Assembly (NCBI GenBank): GCA_038523965.1
Contig: JBCBIX010000002.1
Coordinates: forward strand, 26,834 to 90,833
DNA from: JAJRXG01 sp038523965
GTDB lineage: Bacteria > Bacteroidota > Bacteroidia > Chitinophagales > Saprospiraceae
Length of the DNA stretch: 64,000 nucleotides
Reading direction: 5' to 3'
Shown: positions 26,540-35,438 of the stretch, piece after piece
Numbering within the stretch: position 1 is the stretch's first letter
Layout of the letters: the number at the start of each line of letters is the position of its first letter
Notes under the pieces: model-generated
Seen by the model: the letters and a program-made list of their open reading frames with translations, nothing else
Database searches by the model: none
What the model was told of the DNA's origin: nothing
Translations under genes and position numbers: made by a program

Positions 26540-28960
26540 ATGAGGCTTCCTGGCACTATACTTCTGTTACAGTTAATGGTTGTGCTGGGGATGTCTGCAC
26601 AGACGACGGTTACCTTATCTGGTATCGTAGTGGATGATATGCGAGTGCCAATACCAGATGTCTTGGTACGAGTACCGGCAGAAGGTCTGACGACATTCAC
26701 TGATGAGGACGGTGGATTCTCCTTAGATCTGATTCCAGGGAAACAGTACAGTGTACTGTTCAAGAACATCAATAGTGATCTGCTCGAGAGGAGCTTTCGG
26801 ATCACCCGAGATACATCAGTCGTCATCGCTATGGACGTGACGACCTTCTCCTTGCCAACAGTTGTCATCGGGACCAGTACAGATGCATTTGGTATACGTC
26901 AACTCCGATCTGTTGAAGAAGGTGGCCTTTACGTGGGTAAAAAGACCGAGGTCATCAATATCGAGAGGCTGATCGGTAATAAAGCTGCCAACAATGCCAG
27001 GCAGGCCTTTGCTAAGGTTCCAAGCCTCAACATCTGGGAAAGTGATAATGCTGGCCTCCAACTGGACATCGGAGGTCGTGGACTCAGTCCGAAGCGATCT
27101 GCCAACTTCAATACTCGTCAGAATGGATACGACATGAGTGCCGATGCACTTGGATATCCTGAGAGCTACTATACGCCACCGCTCCAGGCTGTTCAGCAGA
27201 TCGAGGTAGTAAGAGGTGCCGGAGCACTTCAATATGGAAGTCAGTTTGGGGGAATGATCAATTTTAAATTAAAGAGGGGGGACTTAGAGAAACCCATCAG
27301 TGTCGAATCTCATAATACGTATGGAGCCAACGATTTTATCAATACTTACAATGCAGTCCATGGTCAAGTAAAAAAGCTGAATTACTACGCCTACTTCCAG
27401 TACAAGGAAGGGTCTGGCTGGAGACCTAATTCTGACTTTTATCAAGTCGGTGCTCATGTCAACGCTGAGTATGCGGCCAATGAAAAGTTGACAATCGGAT
27501 TTGACTACACCCACATGAACTACCTCAGTCAGCAGCCTGGGGGACATACGGACGACGTATTTGAGATGGCGCCAAGGAGTTCTAACCGCGAGCGCAACTG
27601 GTTTAGAGTGAATTGGAACTTAGGAGCTATCCTGTTGGAATACGAACCCACAGCTAAGATTAAGGTCTATAATCGTCTATTCGGGCTGTTGGCTCGGAGA
27701 ACATCGCTTGGACTGTTGGAGACTCCAGACCTTCCGGATCCTTTATCTAATCGAGATCTACTCGACGGTGACTTTCGCAATATCGGGAATGAGACCCGCG
27801 TGACAGTGGGATATCCAAGTTCCACTCCCGTAGATCATACCTTGCTAATCGGAACACGATTGTATCGAGGTAAGACCAACTTTAGTCAGCAGTTTGGTAC
27901 TGCAGGTGTTGATGCAAATTTCACACGAGTGGATACGTCGTTCTTCGGGCGCAGGAAGTCGGAATTTGACTTTCCCAATGAGAACTTAGCACTCTTCGCT
28001 GAGAATGTCTTTCATCTAACTCCGAAGTGGAGTGTAGTCCCAGGTTTTCGATTAGAATATATAAGGACCGAGGTGGATGGCACTTTCACTAATACCCGTC
28101 GTATTAATGCATTCAATGATTTCATAGAAGAAGAGATCCAGGAAGTATCAGAATCAACTCGCACTGTCTTCTTATACGGCCTGGGCATGTCACATAAACT
28201 GAGTAGCAGCTATGAACTCTATGGCAATGCCACATCCAATTATCGCGCGATCAATTTCACCGATGTGCAGATCCAAACCAACATCCAAGTCGTGGATCCT
28301 GAGATCAAAGATGAAAGTGGTTACAGCTTTGACATTGGATTACGCAAGAGGAACTATAGCCCCTTCTTTGTAGAGGGAGGACTGTTTTATATCCTGTACA
28401 ACAATCGGATCGGTGAAGTCATCGATGACGGCCTCCGAGTGAGGACTAATATTGGATCAGCCAGAATCTATGGCGCAGAACTCTACTTTGAGGTCGACGT
28501 CCTAAGCGCCCTGGATAGACGGAGTGACCATCGATTGAGCTGGTTTTTTAATGGGTCCGTGAATCGAGGCACCTATACCGAGATTAATGATAGAGCACTT
28601 GTTGGGGTGCGCTCGGGTAATAAGTTGGAGGATCTTCCAGACTACAACATCAAATCTGGACTCACCTATGGTTATGGCAATTTTGCATCTTCTCTGCAGT
28701 CTACTTGGGTGGGATTACAATACTCAGATGCAGCGAATACTGAAGAACCCTTTGTAGGTGTGTTTGGGACGGTGCCATCGTATCAGGTTGCAGATTTCTC
28801 ATGCCGTTATGATCTGTCAGAGCAAGTTCGACTATCACTCACTGTGAATAATATTCTTGACTCCTCCTATTTTACCAGAAGAGCGCCTGCCTATCCTGGT
28901 CCAGGTATTATCCCAGCCTTGGGTCGGATCTGGAATACCACAGTAAGCTTTACCTTTTAA
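26540..28960 (+). CDS. TonB-dependent outer-membrane receptor (FecA-like)
   Basis: 806 residues starting at the ATG immediately after the HTTM stop. Signal peptide ending SAQ, then a carboxypeptidase-regulatory-like beta domain (VTLSGIVVDDMRVPIPDVLVRVP, residues ~22-110). Next a plug with GGRGLSPKRSANFNTRQNGYDM, QIEVVRGAGALQYGSQFGGMINFKL and a long 22-strand-type barrel ending in an aromatic (VSFTF). Family knowledge: siderophore or ferric-citrate uptake energised by TonB. The operon context (imelysin, DUF4856, HTTM) supports metal acquisition. It converges tightly on the PspC gene. Confidence 0.9.
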   Translation: MRLPGTILLLQLMVVLGMSAQTTVTLSGIVVDDMRVPIPDVLVRVPAEGLTTFTDEDGGFSLDLIPGKQYSVLFKNINSDLLERSFRITRDTSVVIAMDVTTFSLPTVVIGTSTDAFGIRQLRSVEEGGLYVGKKTEVINIERLIGNKAANNARQAFAKVPSLNIWESDNAGLQLDIGGRGLSPKRSANFNTRQNGYDMSADALGYPESYYTPPLQAVQQIEVVRGAGALQYGSQFGGMINFKLKRGDLEKPISVESHNTYGANDFINTYNAVHGQVKKLNYYAYFQYKEGSGWRPNSDFYQVGAHVNAEYAANEKLTIGFDYTHMNYLSQQPGGHTDDVFEMAPRSSNRERNWFRVNWNLGAILLEYEPTAKIKVYNRLFGLLARRTSLGLLETPDLPDPLSNRDLLDGDFRNIGNETRVTVGYPSSTPVDHTLLIGTRLYRGKTNFSQQFGTAGVDANFTRVDTSFFGRRKSEFDFPNENLALFAENVFHLTPKWSVVPGFRLEYIRTEVDGTFTNTRRINAFNDFIEEEIQEVSESTRTVFLYGLGMSHKLSSSYELYGNATSNYRAINFTDVQIQTNIQVVDPEIKDESGYSFDIGLRKRNYSPFFVEGGLFYILYNNRIGEVIDDGLRVRTNIGSARIYGAELYFEVDVLSALDRRSDHRLSWFFNGSVNRGTYTEINDRALVGVRSGNKLEDLPDYNIKSGLTYGYGNFASSLQSTWVGLQYSDAANTEEPFVGVFGTVPSYQVADFSCRYDLSEQVRLSLTVNNILDSSYFTRRAPAYPGPGIIPALGRIWNTTVSFTF

Positions 28961-28963
28961 TGA

Positions 28964-29929
28964 TTAGCCACCTTCAGCAACCTGTTCTAATCCATCGGAA
29001 GTCATCGTCCAGATAGTCCCTTCGTCACCTGCTAAGCGGCGCAGGGCTGAGCGGCTAAAGATATTGCCTCGATTATCTAAGCGAACCTTTGCGCCAACTG
29101 GCATATGGACATCTACATCTATGCGCTGACGTCGATATCGATCTGATCTCTTGAGCGTATAGTAGTCTGAGACCGAGATGGTTTGGTTCTCCTCATTTAC
29201 CTTGATCAGGTGTTGAGGAGTACTGCTGTTACGCAAGGCGATATGTGGAGAGGTGCCATTGCTTTTGACAGTGCGAGATATGCTGATTTGATCTGTATCT
29301 GATGGCGAGAACTGCAGCCGAACATGAGGTCTCCTTGTGGCAAAGAGTTTTCGCTGATTCATGTAAATATTGCCAAAGTTCAATTGAAGAAGGTCTCGAT
29401 CTTTAGGAGCTGGTTGGACCTCGAGTGTGATAGCTTGATCTCGGTCGGTGTTCATAGTAGCAACGACCTCTGTCCGTTCGTCAAAAGACTGGTATCCACG
29501 AACTCCAAAAATCACTGTAGCAAAGAACACAACCATCCCAACTACCCAAAAGCCGACCAACAACTTACCAAAACGGAACGTGCCTCTATGGCCAAAGATG
29601 AAACGAACCAGAGCACGACCCAAAAACAGAATGGGAATGATGAGTAGAGTAATCACGCCAGCATAGTAGCCAAGATATGCGGTGATGATCGGTCGAGGGC
29701 CGAATAGTCCAACATATGGAGCAAAGCCCTGACTGAGGACTACAAGGCAAATGAGAAGAAGGAGGGCAGCTACTCCAGCAATAGATACAATTGACTTGAG
29801 AAATCGTCGACCAATCATCGTGGCAAAACCAAAGATGGCAGCTCCTAATCGTCCGATGCCACGGACGAATCTGCTGAGTAACCCCTCACGCTGAAAACTC
29901 TCAGACGTATGGGCTACCTTTTTTTTTTC
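28964..29929 (-). CDS. C-terminal part of the PspC protein, in the -1 frame after an A10 run
   Basis: About 320 codons continuing from KKKVAHTSESFQREGLLSRFV. Four hydrophobic segments follow (LGAAIFGFATMIG, IVSIAGVAALLLLICLVVL, YYAGVITLLIIPILFLGRAL, LLVGFWVVGMVVFFATVIF), then a beta-rich soluble tail (TLEVQPAPKDRDLLQLNFG to DNRGNIFSRSALRRLAG). The frame is open far upstream, but that part only shadows the PspC reading frame, and no start codon near 29929 looks natural. Bacteroidota PspC proteins usually are single chains of about 570 residues with exactly this tail. I therefore read the two frames as one gene split by the homopolymer. Confidence 0.75.
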   Translation of the reverse strand, partial: EKKKVAHTSESFQREGLLSRFVRGIGRLGAAIFGFATMIGRRFLKSIVSIAGVAALLLLICLVVLSQGFAPYVGLFGPRPIITAYLGYYAGVITLLIIPILFLGRALVRFIFGHRGTFRFGKLLVGFWVVGMVVFFATVIFGVRGYQSFDERTEVVATMNTDRDQAITLEVQPAPKDRDLLQLNFGNIYMNQRKLFATRRPHVRLQFSPSDTDQISISRTVKSNGTSPHIALRNSSTPQHLIKVNEENQTISVSDYYTLKRSDRYRRQRIDVDVHMPVGAKVRLDNRGNIFSRSALRRLAGDEGTIWTMTSDGLEQVAEGG

Positions 29930-30576
29930 GACGAACCAAAGTCTTTCGTCAGCTCGACGATCGTATCGCCGAGGTTGTTGACTTCCTTTTCGATGGTCTT
30001 GGCGATGTTTGAGACATTGATCGGTTCGCCACGCATCGCGAGCTTGTCTCCTGCTGTAGTCGCCTTTGGAACGACTACGTAAAGTAATATGTACAGGAGT
30101 ACGCCTGAACCTCCCATCATCGTTAAGCCAACGAACAAGAGTCGAATCCAAACTGGATTGGCAATACCGAAGTATGCACTCAGGCCGGCGCAAACACCCC
30201 CGATGATCCCTTCCTCTTGATCTCTGAAGAGCTTCTTACCTGGGCTGAACGACTTATCCTCGGTGTGATCCTCGTAGGTTGTATTGCCAGATGTAGAATG
30301 CTCGTGAGCAGTATCATCTGCCCCGAAATCCTCGGGTCTGCCCATGATACTGATAATGGCTTCGACCTCGTTACTTCCGATGATCTTACGACCATGAAGC
30401 TGCTCAGTAAACAACTCGGCCATTCGATCTTCGATATCGGAGAGAATGTCTTCGCATCCTTCAGAGGTCGAGAAATGATGCTTTATAGTGATGAGGTAAT
30501 TATCCAGTATTCGGTAGGCGTCATCATCGATGGTGAAGGGATAGCCACCCAGATTGATATTGAATATTTTGTTCAT
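29914..30576 (-). CDS. PspC domain protein, N-terminal reading frame
   Basis: 220 residues. An N-terminal FNINLGGYPFTIDDDAYRIL region (about 1-100), typical of Bacteroidota PspC proteins, then the PspC domain (LFRDQEEGIIGGVCAGLSAYFG, IRLLFVGLTMMGGSGVLLYI, LLYVVVP) and NVSNIAKTIEKEVNNLG. It stops two codons after an A10 run (TCG then ten A, then AGG TAG with one A shared). Slipping back one base joins it to the downstream frame. Family: stress-linked membrane proteins, commonly controlled by an adjacent PadR regulator, here 36 nt upstream. Confidence 0.85.
   Translation of the reverse strand: MNKIFNINLGGYPFTIDDDAYRILDNYLITIKHHFSTSEGCEDILSDIEDRMAELFTEQLHGRKIIGSNEVEAIISIMGRPEDFGADDTAHEHSTSGNTTYEDHTEDKSFSPGKKLFRDQEEGIIGGVCAGLSAYFGIANPVWIRLLFVGLTMMGGSGVLLYILLYVVVPKATTAGDKLAMRGEPINVSNIAKTIEKEVNNLGDTIVELTKDFGSSKKKR
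29919..29928 (-). other. A10 slippery homopolymer within the PspC gene
   Basis: Ten consecutive A on the coding strand, read AAA AAA AAA A in the zero frame. It is followed by AGG TAG, so the stop comes two codons later; a -1 shift gives AAG GTA GCC CAT and opens about 318 further codons. Downstream CTGAG ... CTCAG could form a short stem. It may be ribosomal frameshifting, transcript slippage, a genuine inactivating mutation or a sequencing error. Confidence 0.6.
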
Positions 30577-30612
30577 GAAGAGTTCTTTAGGAATGCTGGT
30601 GTAGTGAGTTGA

Positions 30613-30966
30613 TTAGAGTGATGTCGGGTTAGATGATTCGGGTATTGATGTTGATAGCTGAACCGCGGCTTTGAGATCTTCCCAGCTGGAGAGTAGCTCG
30701 TCCAGAAAAGACTGACCGCTATCCGTCAGGAAGTAATACTTACGTGGTGGTCCAGAAGTACTCTCTTGCCATTCATAACTAAGTAGTTCTGCATTTTTGA
30801 GTCGAGACAGAAGTGGATAGAGTGTTCCTTCTACTACGATGAGCTTTGCCTCTTTGAGCTTGTTGATGATGTCTGATGGGTACGCTCTCTCACGGGAGAT
30901 GATTGATAGCACGCAGAGTTCGAGGATACCCTTTCTCATCTGTGCTTTTGTGTTGTCTATTTTCAT
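30613..30966 (-). CDS. PadR family transcriptional regulator
   Basis: 117 residues, a typical stand-alone winged-helix PadR: KGILELCVLSIISRERAYPSD, then VEGTLYPLLSRLKNAELLSYEW, with PPRKYYFLTDSGQ as the wing and a short dimerisation helix. Family members are usually repressors of adjacent membrane-protein genes. It lies upstream of the PspC gene in one apparent operon, so it probably controls its own transcript. Candidate operators lie at 31020-31058. Confidence 0.92.
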   Translation of the reverse strand: MKIDNTKAQMRKGILELCVLSIISRERAYPSDIINKLKEAKLIVVEGTLYPLLSRLKNAELLSYEWQESTSGPPRKYYFLTDSGQSFLDELLSSWEDLKAAVQLSTSIPESSNPTSL

Positions 30967-31019
30967 AAGATCTCCGTGTGTGAAGTCGATCGTAATACAC
31001 TGTAAATGTATGGCAAAGA

Positions 31020-31058
31020 CAAAGTACTTTGCATAACAAGGTACTTGCGATACATGTA
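31020..31058. promoter_or_regulatory. Palindromic sites upstream of padR
   Basis: CAAAGTACTTTG (31020-31031, perfect palindrome), CAAGGTACTTG (31037-31047) and TACATGTA (31051-31058) lie 54-92 nt upstream of the PadR start. Two similar CAARGTACTT units about 1.5 helical turns apart suit a dimeric repressor such as PadR. The first also overlaps a TACTTTG that could act as a -7 box on the minus strand. Confidence 0.45.
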
Positions 31059-31061
31059 GTA

Positions 31062-31727
31062 CTATATCAATCTTGCTTGTTCATCGACTAATGGTTTCTG
31101 GGGCTCGACTTCATGTAGTGTGACGGCCCTGAGTTGATGTTTTTCGATGACTTCGATAATTGTGTTGATCACAGAAGGGAAATGTCTTTTGCTTGCCATC
31201 TGGTCATGAAGTACCATGATGTCCTGATCCTGGAGGTGATCTGAGATTCGCTTATTGACCTCAGTCGTGGATAGCTTAGGCTCGAAGTCACCAGGCATTA
31301 CGGTCCACATTACGATCGTATATAGGCTCTTTATTCGATTTAACTGACCTGGAGTGATTCGTCCGTATGGAGGGCGGTACAGATTTGTACCGATGAGATC
31401 GGCTGCTCGTTGAGCATTCTCGATATAGGTGGATGTATCGGTTTTCCATCCGTCGAGATGATCGTATCCATGAGATCCTATGACGTGGCCCGCAGCCCTG
31501 ATTTCGTCCAACAGTCCGGAATATTTTGCAGCCTGAGTACCGAGACAAAAAAAAGTCGCTTTTAGACCGGTATCATCAAGTGATCGAAGCAGTAGTGGCG
31601 TAGAAGATGGATTAGGACCGTCGTCGATGGTGATGGCCACGCTATTGTTCTGTCCTGTCGTCCATGTCAGATGGGAAGAGAACAGACGTAAGAACGCTGG
31701 AATTCGGATCAGATATCCTCGCATCAT
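31062..31727 (-). CDS. Polysaccharide deacetylase (NodB domain) family protein
   Basis: 221 residues. The NodB motifs are complete: TIDDGP (motif 1 with catalytic Asp pair), HVIGSHGYDH (metal His pair), YRPPYGR, a W-containing TIVMWTVMPGDFEP, and MVLHD. It removes N-acetyl or O-acetyl groups from glycans using a divalent metal. A weak N-terminal hydrophobic stretch (IRIPAFLRLFSSHL) suggests membrane association rather than clear secretion. Substrate (peptidoglycan, chitin-like or exopolysaccharide) cannot be told. Confidence 0.88.
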   Translation of the reverse strand: MMRGYLIRIPAFLRLFSSHLTWTTGQNNSVAITIDDGPNPSSTPLLLRSLDDTGLKATFFCLGTQAAKYSGLLDEIRAAGHVIGSHGYDHLDGWKTDTSTYIENAQRAADLIGTNLYRPPYGRITPGQLNRIKSLYTIVMWTVMPGDFEPKLSTTEVNKRISDHLQDQDIMVLHDQMASKRHFPSVINTIIEVIEKHQLRAVTLHEVEPQKPLVDEQARLI

Positions 31728-31864
31728 TCCCCGCGCGAGTTCACCGCCGCTTTATTGGTACGAGTACCACGAAGTAAGTCACCTATATCAGCTGTTAGAC
31801 GATCAAATAGTTGACCTTTACAATGGGCAATGGTCGAGCAAAATCGATTTTCGAAGTGTGTCAT
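31724..31864 (-). CDS. Possible small protein upstream of the deacetylase
   Basis: A 46-residue open frame (MTHFENRFCSTIAHCKGQL ...) whose stop overlaps the deacetylase start as ATGA. That overlap and a TATCTTTTG stretch about 25 nt upstream are its only support; I recognise no domain. It may equally be chance. Confidence 0.2.
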   Translation of the reverse strand: MTHFENRFCSTIAHCKGQLFDRLTADIGDLLRGTRTNKAAVNSRGE

Positions 31865-32025
31865 TGTCCTGATCCCTTGCGACCCAAAAGATAGATGACT
31901 CTTGGCTTTTGGCATTCCTTTGACTTCTTCGCTTAAGACATAACTATTGCTCCAGGTGCATCCAGAATTTTGATGACACTATCGATCACTAACTTCACTG
32001 ACACTTGGCTAAGATTTATATCGAG

Positions 32026-33270
32026 ATGAAGAAAAACATCCTTGTACTTGTGATTGTACTGCCGCTACTGAGCTGCAAAACTGCCGATATTTCTCCAAGC
32101 CTATCCGAGAGGGAGACGAACTCGGAAAAGGCTCAGCGAATTGCTCAGGAAAACATCATCACTGATGGGCACGTGGACCTTCCCTACAGACTTAAGGTCC
32201 AGAACTTCCAACTGACCAAAGAATATCTTGGTATCCCGATACAGACTGATCAAGGTGACTTCGATCATGTCAGAGCTCAGCAAGGTGGTCTGGATGCACC
32301 ATTCATGTCGATTTATCTGCCGGCTACTCTTCAGAGCGAATCAGGGGCTTCTAAACGCTTAGCGGATAGTCTGATCTCAATGGTCGAGGGTATTGCGGCC
32401 GCACATCCGGATAAGTTTCAAGTGGCGAAGTCAGCATCAGAATGCGATCGGTTATTCGAAGATGGCTTGGTCGCATTGCCTATGGGTATGGAGAACGGAT
32501 CTGGTCTCGAAGATGATCTGAGCAATGTGGCTTACTTCAAGGATAGAGGTATCAGTTACATTACACTTACGCATTCCAAAGTGAATCTGATCTGTGATAG
32601 TAGCTACGATACTGTCCGCACTTGGAATGGTCTTAGCCCTTATGGTGAGAAGGTGGTCCGAGAGATGAATCGCGTAGGGATAATGGTAGATATCTCCCAC
32701 GTGAGTGATGAGGCATTTTACGATGTTATGGAGTTGACAGATGTCCCGGTCATAGCTTCACACAGTTCTGCCAGACGATTCACCCCTGAATTCGAGCGAA
32801 ATATGTCGGACGATATGATCAGACGATTAGGAGAAAACGGAGGCGTGATACAGATCAATTTTGGATCATCATTCTTAGATGGTGATGTCGCCAGCCAGAT
32901 TCAATCAGCACGAGTAGAAATTGGGAAACTACTGGCCGAACATGGACTTGCCTATGGGGATGAGAAGGCAACAGAGCTGATCGAACAGTATCAAAAGGAT
33001 CACCCTGTACTACTCGCTGATGTCAAGAAGGTAGCTGACCATATCGATCATGTTGTGACCTTGGTAGGAGTCGATCATGTAGGATTTGGCTCTGATTATG
33101 ATGGCGTCGGAGATACCCTTCCCACAGGACTTAAAGATGTATCAGACTATCCCAATCTGCTCAAAGAACTCTTGGATCGTGGCTATTCGGAGGAGGACTT
33201 GATTAAGATGTGTTACCAAAACGTTTGGCGAGTTTGGAACACCGTCGAGTCCTACGCAGCACAAAACTAA
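32026..33270 (+). CDS. Membrane dipeptidase (peptidase M19) lipoprotein
   Basis: 414 residues from the ATG at 32026; the in-frame TTG 21 bases upstream adds no family sequence. Lipobox LPLLSC at Cys17. M19 landmarks: DGHVDLPYRL with the metal-binding His-x-Asp, a Glu in MGMENGSGLE, THSKVN, DISHVSDEAF, ASHSSARRF, and FGSDYDGVGDTLPTGL. The zinc enzyme cleaves dipeptides, including D-amino-acid forms, in the periplasm or at the outer membrane. A stand-alone gene. Confidence 0.92.
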   Translation: MKKNILVLVIVLPLLSCKTADISPSLSERETNSEKAQRIAQENIITDGHVDLPYRLKVQNFQLTKEYLGIPIQTDQGDFDHVRAQQGGLDAPFMSIYLPATLQSESGASKRLADSLISMVEGIAAAHPDKFQVAKSASECDRLFEDGLVALPMGMENGSGLEDDLSNVAYFKDRGISYITLTHSKVNLICDSSYDTVRTWNGLSPYGEKVVREMNRVGIMVDISHVSDEAFYDVMELTDVPVIASHSSARRFTPEFERNMSDDMIRRLGENGGVIQINFGSSFLDGDVASQIQSARVEIGKLLAEHGLAYGDEKATELIEQYQKDHPVLLADVKKVADHIDHVVTLVGVDHVGFGSDYDGVGDTLPTGLKDVSDYPNLLKELLDRGYSEEDLIKMCYQNVWRVWNTVESYAAQN

Positions 33271-33323
33271 TCGCTCAGCGTGGCGTTACTGCCGTCTTGT
33301 TCAGAACGACATAACTAACTTAT

Positions 33324-34229
33324 ATGCCACTTAGTGCCGACACGAGGGCTTGGCTGACCTTGGTATTCTTATCGTTGATCTGGGGAACGTCTTTCATCTT
33401 AATCAAGAAAGCCTTAGTCGTATTTAATCCATTAGAGGTAGCACTTCTGCGCGTGTCACTATCAGGGTTAGCGTTTACGCCGTTTTTTGTAGCTGCGTTT
33501 AAAAAGTTAGAATGGCATCGTTGGTTCTTGTACCTCATCATCGCGCTTACTGGTAGTGGGATTCCGGCTATACTTTTTGCGACTGCCCAGACCCAGCTCA
33601 GCAGTGGCACCGCAGGAGTCTTGAACAGCCTGACTCCCATCTTTGCATTGATTGTGGGAATCCTCATTTTCAAGAATACCACGTCTAAATATCAGGTAAT
33701 CGGAATCCTAATGGGCTTTGTGGGAGCTGCTTTTCTCATACTTATGGACCAGCCTATTGGCGCAGCTGCTGAAGGAAGTCACATCTGGTATGGCCTTTTG
33801 ATTGTCCTTGGGTCGATACTTTATGGCACCAACGTGAACATCGTAAAGGCGAAGATGCAACATGTTAACTCGATGCATTTGAGTTCGTTCGCCTTCTTCA
33901 TGTTAGGTGCGCCACTCCTTTTGTTGATCCCATTAACTGAGATACCCGACAAGGTGATGACCCATCCCTTAGGTTGGCAAAGTCTGGGGTATATGGCCAT
34001 CCTTGCTTTGGTCAGTACTGTGTTGGCTCTAATTATCTTCTACCGATTAGTCCAGCAAACCAGCGCCGTGTTTGGGGCTTCGGTAGCGTACATTATTCCG
34101 ATAGTAGCCTTAGTCTGGGGTTGGATCGACGGAGAATCCCTCGGTTGGACGCACTTTGCGGGCATGGGTCTCATCATCACAGGAGTCTATCTGAGTCGAC
34201 GCACGCCTAAGTTGGTGACAGCACATTGA
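33324..34229 (+). CDS. EamA-family (DMT superfamily) transporter
   Basis: 301 residues with ten predicted helices in two EamA repeats. First-repeat landmarks are WGTSFILIKKAL, LLRVSLSGLAF and AGVLNSLTPIFALIVGIL. The second ends GASVAYIIPIVALVWGWIDGE. Family: drug/metabolite exporters of broad range, often amino acids. The 3' end overlaps the convergent DinB gene by 23 nt. Confidence 0.88.
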   Translation: MPLSADTRAWLTLVFLSLIWGTSFILIKKALVVFNPLEVALLRVSLSGLAFTPFFVAAFKKLEWHRWFLYLIIALTGSGIPAILFATAQTQLSSGTAGVLNSLTPIFALIVGILIFKNTTSKYQVIGILMGFVGAAFLILMDQPIGAAAEGSHIWYGLLIVLGSILYGTNVNIVKAKMQHVNSMHLSSFAFFMLGAPLLLLIPLTEIPDKVMTHPLGWQSLGYMAILALVSTVLALIIFYRLVQQTSAVFGASVAYIIPIVALVWGWIDGESLGWTHFAGMGLIITGVYLSRRTPKLVTAH

Positions 34230-34713
34230 GATTTTGGCCTTCATAGAAGCCCAGATCACTATCTGTCAGGTATTTAGCAATCATAGCTATCTGACCCGTA
34301 TGATAGCTAAAATGCTCTATGACATGCACGAGTATACTTAGAGGGTTCTCATTGAAGCCCTGGACCTCTCGAGGTTCGAGCAATAGTTCGTCAGTAAGTT
34401 CTTTTAGCGCTTCATCCGTGACCACGCGCAGTAGTTGAAGTCTATCTACTAAGCCTTCTGCTGAGATGGTATCTGCTGTCGTAAACTCGAGATCTCGCTC
34501 TCGATCATCTACACGCTGACCAATACCAGTACCAATCCATTGTGTTACGTTTCCACAGAGATGAAGGATAAGATGGCCGATGCTATTGGACGCGGTATTG
34601 GGTGAGTACCAGATCTGATCATGAGTTAGGATACTGACCACCTTCTCGATCCTTGGGATGGATTCACCATAGATCCGATGGTTGAACTGATCGATGAGGG
34701 ATTTTGAGATCAT
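34207..34713 (-). CDS. DinB/DUF1572-like family protein
   Basis: 168 residues, four-helix DinB-like fold. Metal-site histidines are visible: SNSIGHLILHLCGN near residue 45, and IEHFSYHTGQIAMIAKYL near residue 135. Family members include metal-dependent thiol transferases such as bacillithiol-dependent enzymes, but most have no assigned reaction. The start overlaps the ComF stop by one base, indicating coupling. Confidence 0.82.
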   Translation of the reverse strand: MISKSLIDQFNHRIYGESIPRIEKVVSILTHDQIWYSPNTASNSIGHLILHLCGNVTQWIGTGIGQRVDDRERDLEFTTADTISAEGLVDRLQLLRVVTDEALKELTDELLLEPREVQGFNENPLSILVHVIEHFSYHTGQIAMIAKYLTDSDLGFYEGQNLNVLSPT

Positions 34714-35438
34714 TATATACTGATGGCTACTGATAAGATGGAGATACGCCTGTATCCTGACTCTCTTAGGACAGCAGAACAGGCGGCTATAGTGGATCCC
34801 GTAGTGATGACATCATCGACAATGATCGCGTGATCAGACGGATTAACATATTCATGGTTTACACCAAAGGATGAACGAAGTACGGCGGATCGCTCCATCC
34901 GGCTCAGTTTAGTTTGGGAGGATTCATACACCTTCCGAACAAGCAGTTCTGGGGTGCGACCAAGATGAGAACAGGACTGTTGTATTCCCTTCGCTATTTG
35001 ATTGGCCTGATTATACCCTCGACTTCGATATCTCTTCGGATGTAACGGGACTGGTACCAGAGTACCATGTTCATACTGCTGATCGGCGGCGATACGTCCA
35101 CCGAGGAGAGCTCCGAGGTGTTGGGCAACATCTCGACGACCTTTGTATTTGATCGCTTGGATTAACCGTTGTGCTCTCGACTTCTTGGTGAAGTAAAGTA
35201 GACTGTCAAAGCTCGATATGTCCTTTGGAAAGTATGGCTTCCCGATGAGAGCAGCTTGCGCATCCTCACCAGCCAAGATCCAACTGATCTCCTCGCGGCA
35301 CTCGAGACAATAGGGGAGATCGAGGAGTGGTTCTTGTTGCTCACACGATACGCATAGGTCGGGATAGAGAGTATGTATGATGTCCGTGTACCAGGAGCGG
35401 GTACGCATCTTAGCGAACCAAGATTTTCTTTCGCTCAC
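34713..35438 (-). CDS. ComF family phosphoribosyltransferase-like protein
   Basis: 241 residues. N-terminal Cys pairs (DLCVSCEQ, YCLECREE) form a zinc ribbon, and the C-terminal half carries the PRPP motif IIVDDVITTGSTI. A second Met at 35408 would avoid the 29-nt overlap with the upstream TM2 gene and may be the real start. Family: needed for DNA uptake in competent bacteria (ComFC/GntX-like), biochemical role unresolved. Confidence 0.9.
   Translation of the reverse strand: MSERKSWFAKMRTRSWYTDIIHTLYPDLCVSCEQQEPLLDLPYCLECREEISWILAGEDAQAALIGKPYFPKDISSFDSLLYFTKKSRAQRLIQAIKYKGRRDVAQHLGALLGGRIAADQQYEHGTLVPVPLHPKRYRSRGYNQANQIAKGIQQSCSHLGRTPELLVRKVYESSQTKLSRMERSAVLRSSFGVNHEYVNPSDHAIIVDDVITTGSTIAACSAVLRESGYRRISILSVAISI

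Noticed and set aside
29930..30193. Upstream part of the frame that encodes the PspC tail
   Set aside because: This Arg-rich stretch is the PspC frame read one base off, not a real N-terminus.
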